The notes: generated by a model from the sequence alone, not told the origin. A DNA stretch of 64,000 bases from Apostichopus parvimensis (GCA_000934455.1 KN889604.1:62001-126000); one strand, 5' to 3'; counted from the stretch's first letter, positions 48,151 to 61,374 are shown. Made by a program: numbers and translations.

Positions 48151-50870
48151 AAAAAAAACACTCCACACATACGTTGATATTCAGAAGTATCTGTATGGAA
48201 TAATGATTTTGTGTAACTACATGGTGGCAATAACGATATCAATTTATTGTATGCAAATGAAACTTGGAATATACATATACTCTGTAACCGGTGTAAAGTC
48301 ACTTAGTAACTAGTTAAGTTGTATCAGTTACTAAATATATAAAGTAAAACAGATTTGGACTGTAAACAGTACAGAGTCACGTGGATTATAAACTTTAATA
48401 CAGACTACAAGTAAACTGATTCGTGTGTAACCACATGACTGAAAATCCGTTATTTTTTCTAAATGATATTACGTTGTGAGAGTTTGTTTGCTATTAAGCT
48501 GAATGTAAACAACTGAATTTGAAATATATTTCGTATGAAACTTCAAGACGATTATAAAAACTACCATTTTGTCTGTATCTGAATGGAAGCTGGGCGCGTT
48601 TGGCACTTGTGCTTGAAATTCGTCGTTGATGCAACGATTTTTTCGAAGTGAGTCTGGATCCAATGGTAAGTAATTTATTCCTGAAACACATTCTTACTGA
48701 GCCTATGACAACTAGAGCACTCTCGGAGCAAAACTTATCAGATCAACTGAGTTTACTTGTAATGTTAGGATGCAACGGTCTCATAGCAAAAAAAAAACAC
48801 AATTTATCAGGTGAACAAGTTGTTCCTATGTAAATGAGCCAGATGAATTATTCAGCACTCTACAGAGTCACCTGTATCACAATAGTGATAATAATAACAA
48901 TACCTGTACAAAATATGTAAGGTATGTAAATTAAAGAAGAAAACGTGTGAAATGCTTTAGTACGTCATAATGTTATGTAATCTTTCAATTAACTCTTCAA
49001 TTAATATATCGCAAAGGTGGTAACAGTTCTGGAAACCAAATTTGTTACCTTAAAGCATAAATGAACATTGTCAGATGCTATATTTCTGCAGTGGCTATCA
49101 TTTCAGAACATGCATTCCTAATATTACATTCGAAATTGTAAGCTGGAGAATAATGAAAATTTTTTCATTTTTTGGCTCTTCTCTTACCTCAAATAGTGTT
49201 TTTTTATCAACAAAAATCACATTCAATTAGTACTATACTCTCTTCAATAAATCCATATATGAGGTCAAATATCGCAAATGGCGATAGTTTAACAGATTTC
49301 AAAGATATTTAAGTAACATACTCCAATCAAACCTCTGAACGTTTAGAATAAATAACATGTAGCAAGGTCAACATGTTTCCCACCAAGCTTTCAAAAAAGC
49401 TATTATTGAAAGCAAAAAAAGTTGGTCACTTTAGTAACAAATCAGCCAGTTCAATGCCATACATTTGATAGTGTAATTTCTGTAAAGATCTGTTGAAACC
49501 CCCCCCCCCCCCCCCCGCTATCAATATCCTGTCCCCTAAACTCTAGATATTCATTGATTGAATGTGAACTATTTTGATTGGCTAAACCCCCCCCCCCAAC
49601 ACACACACAGAGCTAATTCTTTAGGATGTAGAATTAATTGAGATAAGCCTAAGTATTGGTAATATAGGTGAATTTGAGGTTTTTACAGTCAGAACTAGTC
49701 TCCAATTTCCCCGATATCACCAATCCCATATGTGATATATTGATGCAAGGCTGACAATTCTTAACGGGGTGTTAAGAAACGCGGATTTGGAGGAACGCTT
49801 AGATGAACATTTGTGCTCCATAACCCGGGATAACACAAATGACCTGCTAATGCTTACCTGTGATTTACAATAGAACGATGCATCGATAGCTTACGAATGG
49901 AAAAAGTCAAAACTTAAAAGAACTTGTAGGATCCCACTGTATTCTCATGTATCACGTGTGATGGAAGGGGATTGGTAGGGACCCTAATTACGAGTAGTTT
50001 ACTACTGCTAAACTGAATGTATTGTGAATCATCGTGACGTACAAAGTTATGGATGTAAGATAGTATAACCTTTTTGCGTAAAATTCTTTAAGCTTAAAAA
50101 CATGTTAATACATATGTAACACAATGCTGTTTATAGTGTAAAACATAGTTTGCTTTCTCAAATTTGAAACGCAATTGATTAAGGCGAACTAGCACCACAT
50201 TCTATATTGACAGAATTGATCATGCAATGGCGGTAATGACAGTCTGACCAGAATTGTAAAATATTATATTAAAGCATATTGAATGAAAGATGACTATTGA
50301 CTATAGAGCTATGTTCAACTTCTGTATTAAATAAAAAAATGTTATCAGGTAGTTGTACAGCCGTACAAGGTGAATATCAGATATATAAATAAGAGCCAGT
50401 AGCATGACGTTTATCAATCAAAATGCAATAAACTGTATGGGAAGTTTAATGTTTAGTTTGTATTAGAAATATGTGTTAACTGTTCACTGTACATATTGAA
50501 ATAATGACCTTTAGCACAGACTGCAGTTACACTACTTCGTAATCACACGCCCAGCTAATTTGCCCAAATAAGCATACAGTACTAGACCTTTGAGGTATGC
50601 GATATGGATTGTATTAGCAAACAAATATGAGATGAATTGTCGACCGAGAGTCTAAGCTGCCGTAGTACGTAGCACTCAGTGTTACAAGTTGTAAATACGC
50701 CCCTTTTCGTCTGTAACTGCATGTAAATGCATGTTAATGGTTGTAAATTATTTAATTCAAAGGATGCCAACTTATTTCGAGTGTTGTGATTCTCACATTG
50801 TACAGGTTAGCTAAATATATTGCTGAAAAGTAATCTTACAGTGTTCTCACAATAATTAAAGGTTGGCCGT
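48150..50870. repeat. Interspersed repeat family A, copy A2 (short)
   Basis: Collinear with parts of 3.84-14.69 kb. Shared words include ATCAATTTATTGTA.GCAAA, CTAGTTAAGTTGTA, CAGTACA.AGTCACGTG, GTAAACTGATTCGT, AATGAGCCAG.TGAA, CAGAACTAGTCTCCAATTTCC, CTCAAATTTGAAACGCAATT, CTAGCACCACATTCTATAT and GTGTTCTCAC. It lacks the LINE, the GC-rich piece and the 5.2-kb block of copy A1. Its own ends (48240-48700 and 50400-50865) resemble each other as diverged direct repeats. Poly-C tracts at 49498-49516 and 49586-49598 interrupt it. An LTR-type non-autonomous fossil is possible but unproven. It looks old. Confidence 0.7.
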
Positions 50871-50959
50871 GTTACACAAACACTAATAATTATTCCGGGG
50901 TTGGAAATTTAATCTGTAACGTAAATTAATTATTATATTGCCATTGAACTATCCCGTTC

Positions 50960-51115
50960 CTCCTAAGAATTCCTAAGTTGGGCACAACATCCAAGAAAGT
51001 TGGGCGAAACGTCCAGATGGTCAGGCAAATTGACCAACTAATTGGGCAAAATGGCCACATTGGGCGAAATGGCAGTTGGCCGAAATGACAGTTGGCCAAA
51101 ATGACGAGCCCCTCC
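50960..51115. repeat. Minisatellite of TTGGGCGAAATGGCCA-like units
   Basis: Seven or so imperfect units of about 18-22 bp: GTTGGGCACAACATCCA, GTTGGGCGAAACGTCCA, TTGGGCAAAATGGCCA, TTGGGCGAAATGGCAG, GTTGGCCGAAATGACAG and GTTGGCCAAAATGACG. It directly precedes the SAMD3-like gene copy. Confidence 0.8.
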
Positions 51116-51280
51116 ACAACACAGTCACTGTTTCTGGTCTTCCAACCCTTTTGCATTAGCCTTTAAATGGTATCAATAATTTAAGATGTCTATGTAGCTT
51201 ATTCCCATAACATTTTTAAATAATGCTTACTCACATGCCACTACATGCATAATCGTTGTCTCTTCTATTTATTTCCAGAC

Positions 51281-52130
51281 AAAGAGAGGAGAAATGAACT
51301 GGAACCTTGTGATACCAGATAGGGAGGGTTCTGTAACATCGGCAAGAAAGCAAGAAGATGTGAAAAAGGAGTACAAGAATACAGTAACAGATGTTCAGAT
51401 TTTTAGAGAAAGAATGGACCTTACTTTTCCACAGAGAAGAGAGTACATCAACTGTAATCCTACAATTGCAGATGTGGCAGCATTTTGCCTATGCCTCTTC
51501 ACTGAACAGGAGGTCGCCATGAGTTGAAACGGTTAACAACCTTAGAGTTACACCACACGTTCGAAAAAGCTTTGCTTAAAGTAGCAACTAACATAGTTAA
51601 CTTTGCAAGACTGTCGAAGAAATCAACAGACGCAGTGTGGGCCTGTCTGGAACTTTGTGATTGTGAAGATAGCACAATAGATGGTCGTTTGGTGGCCGAA
51701 ATGAAATCAGCTGCAGCATTACTAATACTGCCCCAGATGCTAGGGAACCAGACTGAGTTGGTAAAGCAATTTTAGATAAGTGCTACCAATAGCAAAGTCG
51801 CAGTAAATAATGTCATCCTACATCGAGTAACCTATAAGTTAGTCATTGTTTACATCATCAAAATACTAGAGATGGTATTGTTGAAGCCTCTGCATTGAAA
51901 CCTTACGTGGCTGTTGTTGGAAACGTAACAGGTCCCAAAACCTGTTATATAATTGGAGAACAGCAAATCCTCATGGATACTCATTCGGTAGAAAGGGCTT
52001 AAAGTTGCCTCTTTGGGGTTTATTGTCCTTGTAACCTAGAATTCCATAAAGGAGCCGAAGACTTCTACACCTTCATCCAAAAATTCTTTATGGGTATAAC
52101 TGACACAGAAAACACCACGAAAGGTTATTT
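51281..52130 (+). pseudogene. SAMD3-like C-terminal domain protein, frame-disrupted copy
   Basis: A TTATTTCCAG acceptor-like site precedes NWNLVIPDREGSVTSARKQ, EDVKKEYKNT and RMDLTFPQRREYINCNPTIADV, then CLFTEQEV (to about 51515). The continuation HELKRLTTLELHHTF, EKALLKVATNIVNFARLSKK and SAAALLILPQMLGNQTEL is in another frame (51520-51770). Further on are PYVAVVGNVTGPKTCYIIGE (about 51895-51960) and FHKGAEDFYTFIQKFFMGI (about 52040-52100), again shifted. The pattern W.L.IP..., EY, TF..RR..I...P...D, FTE.E...E.KR.T resembles the SAM-domain-containing 3-like family found in many metazoans, whose function is unclear. At least three frame changes and an in-frame stop (51773) in uninterrupted sequence make a decayed copy most likely; sequencing errors are the alternative. 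Confidence 0.6.
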
Positions 52131-54120
52131 CCTTTGTTGAGAAAATTAGAAAGTAAAATTTACTATCCTATTGAGGACATACCATATATCCAGTATTGGT
52201 CATGAGAGCCCACAGTATTTGTATTACACATACCACAATGTCATATGATGGTGTTATGCTAACAGAAACGTTTACATTTGCTAGTATTACTGTTCAGTAT
52301 AATTTAACTGTATCAATTAAACATTGAATGGTTATAAAATTGTTAATTGCAGCTGATTCTGTCAAAACTCCTTACAAACTGTAATGGTAAGACAGTGTTG
52401 GGTTAATGATTGTCACCAGTGACTGAAAGGCAACAAGCAATTCTGTTTCCCTTCTTGACAAAAAGTGAGCAAGTGAAACGACAAATGTATTTACCTTTGA
52501 GGACGTACCAAAAATCAAGTATTGATTGTGGTAGCCTGCACTATTTGTTTACTTTACACCATTCTCATATGTTGGTAAAATGTTAAAAACTTTTTGAACA
52601 TGTTTGTTATATTATTCAGTATTATTGTAGCACGGTGAAGCATGGTAGATTCCCCTCCCTTATTGCAATTTGTTTGTTTAATGTCTTGCTATGTTTAGGC
52701 TGTCCCCATGCATTTTATCCCGGCAAGTTAGGGGTTTAAAAATGTTTACATGTTAGTTTTATTATCCCCCTCCAATTAGTTAAATGTCTTGTTATGTTTA
52801 GGTTGTCCCCATGCATTTTATCCCAGCAATTTACGGGCTTAAAAATGTGTACATGTTAGTATTATAATTCATGTTATTTAAGCATGGTGGGTTTCCCCTC
52901 CCTTATTGCAATTTGTTTTTGTTTGTTTTTCAATGGAGGGTACCTACATGAAAAATTGTGTTTTCTTTGCAACTGTTTCAGAAAAAACATGTTTTATCCC
53001 CCAGAAATATGGATGGTTGAGCCCTTCCAAGTTCCAATAAGGAAGATGTGTAGGTATATTGCTACATTCGTCTTTTAGAGTACACCTATGGTCAACTAAC
53101 ATTAGGGGCCAAATAGTGGGCTATTAGCTCATTCCACCCCCCCCCCTCCATTTTTTTTAAGTCTGTTTATGTTTAGGCTGTTCCCATGCATTTTACCCCT
53201 GCAATTAAGAACATATTACAATAGAACATACCACCCATCCAATGCCTGGCTCCACTCTCAGATTTATGTCAGCATGTTGTATTTAAAAATTCATGAAGTT
53301 GTGTTTGAACAGTTGTTGGCAATAAATTAAGGTTTTCAAACAATAGAAGAAGAAAAAGACTTTTCCATTTGTTTTGGTGTAATTTATAGCTGTGTTTTAG
53401 GGGAAATCTAAAGTTTTCCTCACTATAGGGTAAGGTAGAATTTGCCCTACTTTTACGGATCCAACTTCTGTTGCACCACTTCTTGGGGTAACCTTAATTT
53501 ACCTCTTAAGGTGCCTCATTTTTTTTTACAGTGTAAGACCAACAGTAAAATCATATTTTCCCTTTTTGTTACCATAAAACAACTAAGTTGAATAAGCCTC
53601 TTAATTGCTGAGGGCAAATCAAAACATTGTAAGAATGGTAAATTTCGATGAAATTTATGACTGTCTGTCAATCGGTTGGCGTGGCTTGCGGTGAAACCCG
53701 ACTTTCATATACCTGCACTAAGCCAACATATGTTGAAAATGATATACATTGTTTTGGGTTCGTCGTTAATCCATGCAATGCCCAACTACTTTCTTGTTTG
53801 TATGGAGTTTACGACCACCATAAGAAAGAACGATAATTCTTTCTATAAATTTATTTATTTTTTATGGGTTAAAGATGGAATCTTAATATAACAGCCAACA
53901 CTAATACAATTCCATCCAAGAAATCGCTAGTTCTGTCTTTCTTAAATGTTTAATATTCGAAATGTAGTTAAAATGTTGTCAGATCCTGAAGAGTGTTCAG
54001 TGAGATCAAGCGATACATTGACAAAATAACCTGATCGTCTTTAATTGGAGAAGAAACTGTTTAGGAAAATATTTGTCTTAAGTCTTCAACACCGATAAGT
54101 AACAATTTGGTATAGGTTAA
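52131..54120. other. Non-coding, with tandem and simple repeats
   Basis: 52620-53215 holds four diverged units (listed separately). Frames at 52884-53078 and 53648-53891 are unsupported. T- and C-homopolymer runs lie near 53139-53156 and 53519. Confidence 0.45.
52630..53215. repeat. Diverged tandem repeat, TGTTTAGG(C/T)TGTCCCCATGCATTTTA units
   Basis: TTATGTTTAGGCTGT(C/T)CCCATGCATTTTA(T/C)CCC.GCAA occurs near 52690, 52795 and 53167, and AGCATGG(T/G)..TTCCCCTCCCTTATTGCAATTTGTTT occurs near 52640 and 52880. The order indicates a roughly 110-250-bp composite unit repeated at least twice. Confidence 0.75.
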
Positions 54121-54880
54121 TCACTGTAATGGTGATGGTGGGGAAATTTTCTTTTGTCAATTTTAATTTTATCTTGGCAAATTTCACGACATAATTTTTC
54201 CTTTAAGATGTAGTTAACTATTATTTGATTTAAAGTGCGTAGCTTTGCTCTGTCATAACACAGATTTTACAACTGTTATCTCTAGTTGTTGTTTCTTAGC
54301 TCTGTAAATATTCTGACGTCTTTGGCAATACGGGGAGCGTCACACCTTGTTTACAAGAGAGTGAACTAACTTAAGCTAATATAGTAATATCATCGTCTCA
54401 AACTATACGAGACTTGGCTACAAGAAACAGGTAACATAGTGGCAAGCAATAACAGGAAATACTGTACATTTAATGTTTCTAAAAAATATATTTTGTCTTC
54501 GATCATTGTTCCCTCTCCGTTCCATTTATTTTCCTTTGTTTTATTCTTGGTGTAGAAACATTATAACGTAAAGTGACATTGCATAAAAAGTTACCCGTAA
54601 ACAGCTAATGCCCTCTTCGTAGCAACTTTGGTTGAGATTTGTCACTGTGACTGTTTCTTTACATTGTAATATAATGTGGCTTGCATGGAGTGATGGAGGA
54701 TCGGTGAGATCGGAAAAATGAAGATTTTTTCATTTTGACAATTTTCATTGAAACTTGGCCAATTCCACGACAGAATTTTCCTTAACGATGTAGTTAAGTT
54801 GGTGTAGAACATTATAACGTAAAGTAACATAGTATAAAAAAGTTACCCGTAAACAGCTAATGCCCTCGTCGTATCCAAAA
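54110..54880. repeat. Tandem duplication, about 250-570 bp
   Basis: Two direct copies share GTGATGG.GG, AATTTT(C)..TTTTG.CAATTTT, TTGGC(A/C)AATT(T/C)CACGACA.AATTTTCCTT, GATGTAGTTAA, TAGAA(A)CATTATAACGTAAAGT and AAAAGTTACCCGTAAACAGC followed by TAATGCCCTC. The first copy spans about 54122-54625 and the second about 54680-54872, the second being shortened internally. Confidence 0.8.
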
Positions 54881-55096
54881 TCACTTGAACATCTTAAGTT
54901 AAAGCATAAAAGCATTACTTGTATAAATGGGTGTCATTGAAAAGGGTAGGAAGATGATCTGACGCTTTAAAAAGACGACTGAATGATTTTGTAAACGGTC
55001 AATTATGATGAAATTGTACAGTTACAACAAAAAGCTGAAATGCATAGCATAACAAATTTACCTAGCAAGTATACTATTCTTATCAATTTCACCAAC

Positions 55097-55424
55097 CTTT
55101 AATCTCCAATGAATAATTTTTCACATGATGATTATCGCATATACACTGATAAATTCCTCCATGTATCAGAGACACGTCATTAACACGTAGGGAATTGCTA
55201 GAATCAAGTGAAACAGTGTCTTTGATAGGACTTTTCATGCTCGGAATCCAATTAAAAAACAGAACTTCGCTCTCAAACTTCCAAGTTTTGTTTTGCCTGG
55301 CACTGCAACAATTTTCTAATATAACAGATTCCGATGTTTCCTTCACGATGAGATAATTACCCAAACTGTAGTGGATGTAGTACATTATAACAAGAAGACA
55401 ACGTAATGCTATGGCAAGCGACAT
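55097..55424 (-). CDS. Immunoglobulin-domain protein, first exon (signal peptide plus Ig)
   Basis: Reading minus from the ATG at 55424: MSLAIALRCLLVIMYYIHYS is a signal peptide, followed by one Ig fold with ENCCS (first cysteine), FFNWIPSMKSP (core tryptophan region), SLRVNDVSLIHGGIYQCICD (the D.G.Y.C block in the form GGIYQC) and YSLEIK. The exon ends in phase 1 at AAAG|GTTGGT, the usual phase for Ig exons. Downstream exons should lie below 55097 on the minus strand, but none was recognised, so the gene is incomplete here. It is probably secreted or cell-surface. Ig receptors near NLR genes suggest an immune cluster (inference). Confidence 0.65.
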
Positions 55425-56962
55425 AATTACATCAATAAACTTAATATGATGGACGACTAACTGGAACGCAGAATACCTTAATGTGTTTTCTTGTTTATAT
55501 ATCCAACGGTTGATTCTTCAACTAAAACACTATAGAGAAATAAACAAACTTTGACAAATCAGATAGTATACAATGCGGTTGACCAAATAGTTCTTATACT
55601 AAAAAGTAATCTTTAAACCTAGCTTTGAATTTTAAACGGACAAAGAACGATTCAATTACACATATTCCTACAACTGTTGGTTGCTCACAAAATCTACGGA
55701 AGCCGCTAAGTGCATCTGTGCAGATGACAAGTTACGAATTATACGCTTGTGTTCTTCATGTTCTTCATGTATGATGCACACGATTTTAAACCGTTCATGA
55801 GCAACTGTTGTTGATGAAATAAAATCGTGCGCAACTCATGTACTCACCCCGTTTTTTTTAATAAATGGTGTTTTATTAATAATAAGAAAATTAGGGTAAT
55901 ACGTTAACATTTTTTTATATTTTGGGTGAGGTGTATTTCCTTGACTTAAAACAGTCATATAACACTGACATTGGGTCACGTTTAACATACTACCTAAAGG
56001 TTTTAGTGCGCTTCGTACGCAGTAGGCTATTGTGACCAGATTCCTCCGATGTAAAAATGTATCTGTCATTAACATTCATATTCACTTAAAATGTATGCAA
56101 GTAATTGCTACCTACCCCATAAAGTTGTATAAATTCGCACTAATGTGTGTGTGCCTATCCGAAACATAATTTGTGCATCGAAAATGTTTTCCTCATATTC
56201 AACGCTTTAGTTTTGTTAAAATTGTCTATTGCACTGTTTTGCATCTAAGCACCCGTAAATTAACCACACTTTTCCATCACTCCCCACCTTAATAATTTGG
56301 TTGGGGGTTGAATATATTTCATCCAACCACCCCCAATATTTGGACAATAATCGCAATGCCTTGTGTGTACGAGAACATTTTCCAATGACTCAGGTGATCC
56401 TATCTTTGTATAGGGATTCTAAATGCATTCACATTGCACCATTTGACGTCAAAATGTGCCAACATGCCCTTCCGATACCGTCACTTTTTTGTCATCAACC
56501 ACATACTACGGCTTTTTAAAACATATTAACTGCAATTAATTTTTCATTGGATGTGAGAAGGAACAATATATTTTTCATATAACATTCTTCACAGTAAACG
56601 GTAAACGACTGCATATTATTAGAGACAACAGTTCATATTTTATTTTGTGTGACAGTGATAAACCGAGGGACATTAGAACCGCCATCCAAGTCTGTTATCT
56701 ATTGTTTGAAGTGTTCAAAACAATCATATTAAGGGTGTTATCGATATTAACGAGATACTTAAATAAATAATTTAGAATATTGATGTACAAGTCTTTAATT
56801 ATTGATAGATGAACTTAAAGGTTTAGTAATCTTCTGAGCCAAAAGCAAATTATTAGTTTGCTTGTAAGCACAATCTATTGATTATCTCTGTTTCTACTTT
56901 TAGCAATAGGTGTCATTGAAAAAATGGAAGGGAAAATATGCTGTTAAGTAAAGCCAACTATG
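55425..56962. other. Intergenic, no gene recognised
   Basis: AT-rich. The GGTGTCATTGAAAA..GGAAGG word near 56907 also occurs near 54927 in the same orientation, the only repeat seen. The flanking assembly gap at 56963-57152 may hide an exon. Confidence 0.35.
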
Positions 56963-57152
56963 NNNNNNNNNNNNNNNNNNNNNNNNNNNNNNNNNNNNNN
57001 NNNNNNNNNNNNNNNNNNNNNNNNNNNNNNNNNNNNNNNNNNNNNNNNNNNNNNNNNNNNNNNNNNNNNNNNNNNNNNNNNNNNNNNNNNNNNNNNNNNN
57101 NNNNNNNNNNNNNNNNNNNNNNNNNNNNNNNNNNNNNNNNNNNNNNNNNNNN
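56963..57152. other. Assembly gap (190 N)
   Basis: An unresolved stretch. Right after it the sequence AATGAAACAAAGATTTC|GTAAGT ends in a perfect splice donor, so the gap may contain an exon, for example an upstream Ig exon of the plus-strand gene at 58684. Open frames across it are artefacts of N. Confidence 0.9.
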
Positions 57153-58683
57153 TGAATGAAACAAAGATTTCGTAAGTCTCATAGATTGACATAAAAGCGC
57201 AATAACGTTGGTAATTTAAATTTGGTTTTATTTTCGCTCATCACTTTTCTATCAATGTTTAAACAGATTCAAAAGGGTTACTGTCAGAGATACTTCAATA
57301 ATCGTTTTATTGAAAGTTGAACTATTTATGATTGAGTTAAAACCTAATGAGTTCAATATAGAGTGTGTAAGTTTACCATTGTTTATTACGAACCAGTTGA
57401 GGTCAAGTTTCGAGGAATTTGTTTCATTCTCTCGGACTGACAGTTTAATACTTCAAACCGGTACAAAGCACTAGTAAATGACAATAAATTATTGAAACGG
57501 GTAGTTTCGTATCTATTGAATGTTAACAGATAATAAAACAAGAACGTTCTTATTAATAGCTCAATAAATATATTAAATAAAGTTTACAATACATGCACGA
57601 ATGATTGTGTCACTCTCATGGAATGAATGGATATGAAACAGCTCTCTAAAAAACTTGAAAATTGTTAGACATGTAGAAACAACAAAGTATCGATCATTTG
57701 AAGTGCCTTGTCGCCGGTTATCTTTGTATTGTTCCCAACTATTGATTAGACAACAATTTAAAACGAATATGAACATATTTCGATCTGCAGCTTCAGCTCT
57801 TACAACCACACAAACCAGATTTAATGATCAGTCGTTATAAAGCTTTGATATCATTAAATATGATACCACGAGTCGCCACATTGACTGCTACGTAGTATGT
57901 ATTGGTGATAACATTTCTTTTTCAGAATTATTTTCACTGGCCGCTAGAAATTAATATATAAACGTATTATTGTATTGTTTGGCTAACGGTCAACCAAGAA
58001 CTAATGAAACGATTTGACTTATTAACTAACAATTCAGGCTTAGTTATATAAAGGTCGTCATCTAAGTTTATCACATTTATTGTTTATTGTTCATACCTCA
58101 GCATCCTTTTGGAGTGTTATCATACTTAGTTTGAAGGAGCAACGAATAGGAAATCATATGACATGTATTAATAAACTCTCAAGTACATCTTGAGAAGGGA
58201 TTATATCTGCTCAGCTATATATATCAACATGGCAATCAGTTAATACAAGTCTTAAGCTTCCAGAATAAAATAAGGGGGCGCTATATCTCACCCATTCAAG
58301 TTTATTCAAAGAATCCTAGTGTACAGCATATACATATATATATATATATATATATTATACAGGTGGTGTACAACCTAAACAGTTGACATTCTTGTACCTT
58401 GTTTAGAAACATTCAAGTTACCAAACATTTCTTAAAAGGTAGGATAACCCCTGAGAACCCCTCTTCTGGACGACATATCCTAGCCCCCCCCCCTTTTTCC
58501 TCGTATTACGAAATTATGGTTGAGCCCCTGTCGACAGCAGACCATTTAATACGTCAAAATGACTGAAATGTTTCTGGATGATTCTAAACGGCTTGATTAC
58601 AATTATAAATTTAAATACAACACAATACAATGAGACATAACAAACTTTTTCGACAATGTCTTTGTTTTCAACTCTCTCTGTAG
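57153..58683. other. Upstream flank or intron of the plus-strand Ig exon
   Basis: AT-rich with no recognised coding exon. A (TA)n microsatellite occupies about 58327-58357, and a C-tract with a GAGCCCCTGTCGACAG word lies at 58480-58540. Confidence 0.4.
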
Positions 58684-59063
58684 AGCATGGCTGTAACATA
58701 AAGTTCATCTGTTACGCACCTGGAGCCAGACCAGCAGCGAATCTAACATTGGTAATAAATGAGATACCCTTACAGCCGACAACAATGGATGAAATCCCTA
58801 CATCTAGCAGTGAACATTACAACACGAGGGCTTCCTTCTTGATCGTACTAAAATCAAAAGAAAGGAAACATAATATATCGAAGCTGCTCCCAGGTGACGA
58901 GAAGAAATACACAACGTATGGTACGTATCATCTCTCTCTCTCTCTCCACCTCTCTCTCCCTCTCTCTACCTCTCTCCCTCTCTCTAAGTTTTTCTCCCTC
59001 TCCCTCTCTTAAGCTAGTCTCGTGAAAATATATTTTCTGCTTTCTTTTGCAGTTATTTCTTGA
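58684..59063 (+). CDS. Immunoglobulin C2-like exon and possible short last exon
   Basis: Exon 58684-58920 (CTCTCTGTAG acceptor, G|GTACGT donor) is phase 1-1 and 237 nt, classic for an Ig domain. It encodes HGCNIKFICYAPGARPAANL, LVINEIPL, then TRASFLIVLKSKERKHNIS. The C.A.GARPAANLT block is typical of C2-type domains. The expected second core cysteine (after KHNIS) is not visible, so the fold lacks the canonical disulphide. A following acceptor at 59052 would add Val-Ile-Ser and a TGA at 59061-59063, giving a short secreted product, but this last exon is only a splice-fit guess. The upstream signal-peptide exon is not seen and may lie in the 56963-57152 gap. Confidence 0.55.
58928..59012 (+). 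repeat. (CT)n microsatellite
   Basis: An imperfect CT/CCTCTCT tract immediately after the Ig exon donor; simple sequence. Confidence 0.9.
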
Positions 59064-61374
59064 ACGAAATCTGCCAAGACGGAATTAAGGAATTGGAAAG
59101 ACATTAACTACACTTATTTTTCACCATCAGTTTAGAAACGTTTAAGTATCGCTTCTACCCCCCCTCCCCTCCTACCTTCCTTGCTACCGATAATTTGCCT
59201 ATCCCCTAAAAGATGTTTTATAGACTATTACTGTAAGCTACTCGTAAAAACCCATTACGTATAATGTATACAGCTGTTGTGTGCTGTACTGCAGGGCCTT
59301 CTGCACAAATTGAACAGAAATCTGAGAAATAAAAAAGAAATTGCCAAAAGACAGAACTCAAGTTTCTGAAACTGTTTTATATACCGCGTTGCTTTATACA
59401 TTAACTTTGAGTACTTAGAAATGTTTGTTGTACTCTGTTTGTTATATCGTTTTATGTGTTGAGCTTTGTATGTGTAGATGTATTTTATAAAGATCCATTG
59501 AACGGTCCGTTACAGGTTAAGGTTACGCCATGCAGACTAAGGTTTAAAAGGCGTGTGCATACTACGCAACTGTGTAGGATATATACATAGCATACCCTCA
59601 AAGAAATATTCTAAAATCAAACAGCAGCAACAGTTACAATAGGTTAGAAATGTCAGTGCTTGATTATTTAAAATTATGCTTTTACTTCTTAAGATTGCAA
59701 GAACAGAATACTTTTTAATCACATTATTTTTAATCTCATTTTTAAGAAACCGGCGAGCACTTTTTAAATACAAAATGTGAGCCCCTACAATGCAGCACTA
59801 AGTGTATTACAAATGCAATAATAGTAATATTTCCACCCCTTCAAGGTAATATGCTTGAACATGAGAATGCAGTTTACAACTGAAGTAATCAGTGTAGTCT
59901 ACAAAACAAAGAGAAAGAATCAGTGGCAAAATATACGTTAATCGCAACATTCAGTAAACGACAAGACACCCTTTTTAATTCAAATAATTATTCAATTGCC
60001 GGAACAAAACGATTGTGACAATGAAAGAAAACCACAAAGACTTGACTTTGATAAATATATCATTGTGAATCTGACAAAAGTATTACAGTTTCAGATAACT
60101 AATGAAAAAATCAAGCGACGATGTTTTTGCAAATGTACATGTTTTCTGCATTAATATGTATTTTTTGGTTAATTACAAGATGAAACCATAAAGTGTTAGA
60201 ATAATCAGAAACATAAGAGAAGTTTTGAAGTACGTGCTTTCTGACAAATGTAATTTACTATAATGCTAAACTTCCAAATATAAATCAAAGGTGACATACT
60301 GTTGTGAAAATTGTGAAATAGCTAACCAGGTTTGTAACCACCATGGGGAATTAAAAGCAGAACAAAGGGAAAGAACAAAACCGTCACAGATTGGCAACCA
60401 ACAGTTTTGTTATTCTTTCATTTAATTACAAAAGGACCATGAAAAGTATTTACAGTTATGCAGGAAAACACTGTTATGTTATAGGATAGATAACGTTCTC
60501 AGGAAGCCAATTATCAACAACATGACTAACACAGGAGACATAAGCCAAGCACATTGAGTCTGATTGACTTAGGAGAATTTGATGAATATTTGTATGCTAT
60601 TAGATAAGGGAAATCCCAAGAAGATGTAGTTTTGAGCTTTGGCTTGGCTGTCCAAGTATGGTTTCAAACATTAATATGGAAATAAAATGTTTTCGAATTG
60701 TTCAACCTTCCATTCATTCATGTAACTAACACACATTAAAGGCAGTGTTTGTACAACGAAACGCCGAGAGGAAAATCGCATTCACTAATTTATCGTTATT
60801 TAAAAAAAATTATAGAGGAGAATTTCTATTTGAATCTTAGTTTCAGAAATAAGATGGTCCATGAAATTCCAATATCACTTTTTGTAGCATTCTCGTTTAT
60901 AAATGTTGAAGTTGCCTTTGATCTCATTAAAATCAATCACTGAAAACAAGAAACATAATAGCAAATCGTCTACCTGATTTATCTAGGTAGATGAACTATA
61001 TGATGATATATACTAACTATATGCAAACACGCAAAGACGATGTTGGACACAGGTAGCTGGTTTGGTTAAAGTTCTTTCCAATGTTTTATAACTGTCGCAA
61101 AGAACAAAACAGTTATGCATGGTAATTGGTAATAAAGTAGTTCGAGTCAGCTAGTTCAATAACTCTTTATCTGTCTGGGTCACGCCACACAGGAAGGCAC
61201 AAGGAACGTAAATTGAAACAAGTCGCGCTGTATGATGATTTTGCTTATTTACTAATACAACAATGAGAGCGTAATTTATGGTAATAATTGATTTTCGTGG
61301 AATATTTTAATATACATAATTTTTTATTTAGATCTTACTTTTATTTATATTTTATTTTAGACAATATATTTAAT

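Noticed and set aside
56938-57192. Open frames crossing the N stretch
   Set aside because: They are artefacts of the assembly gap.
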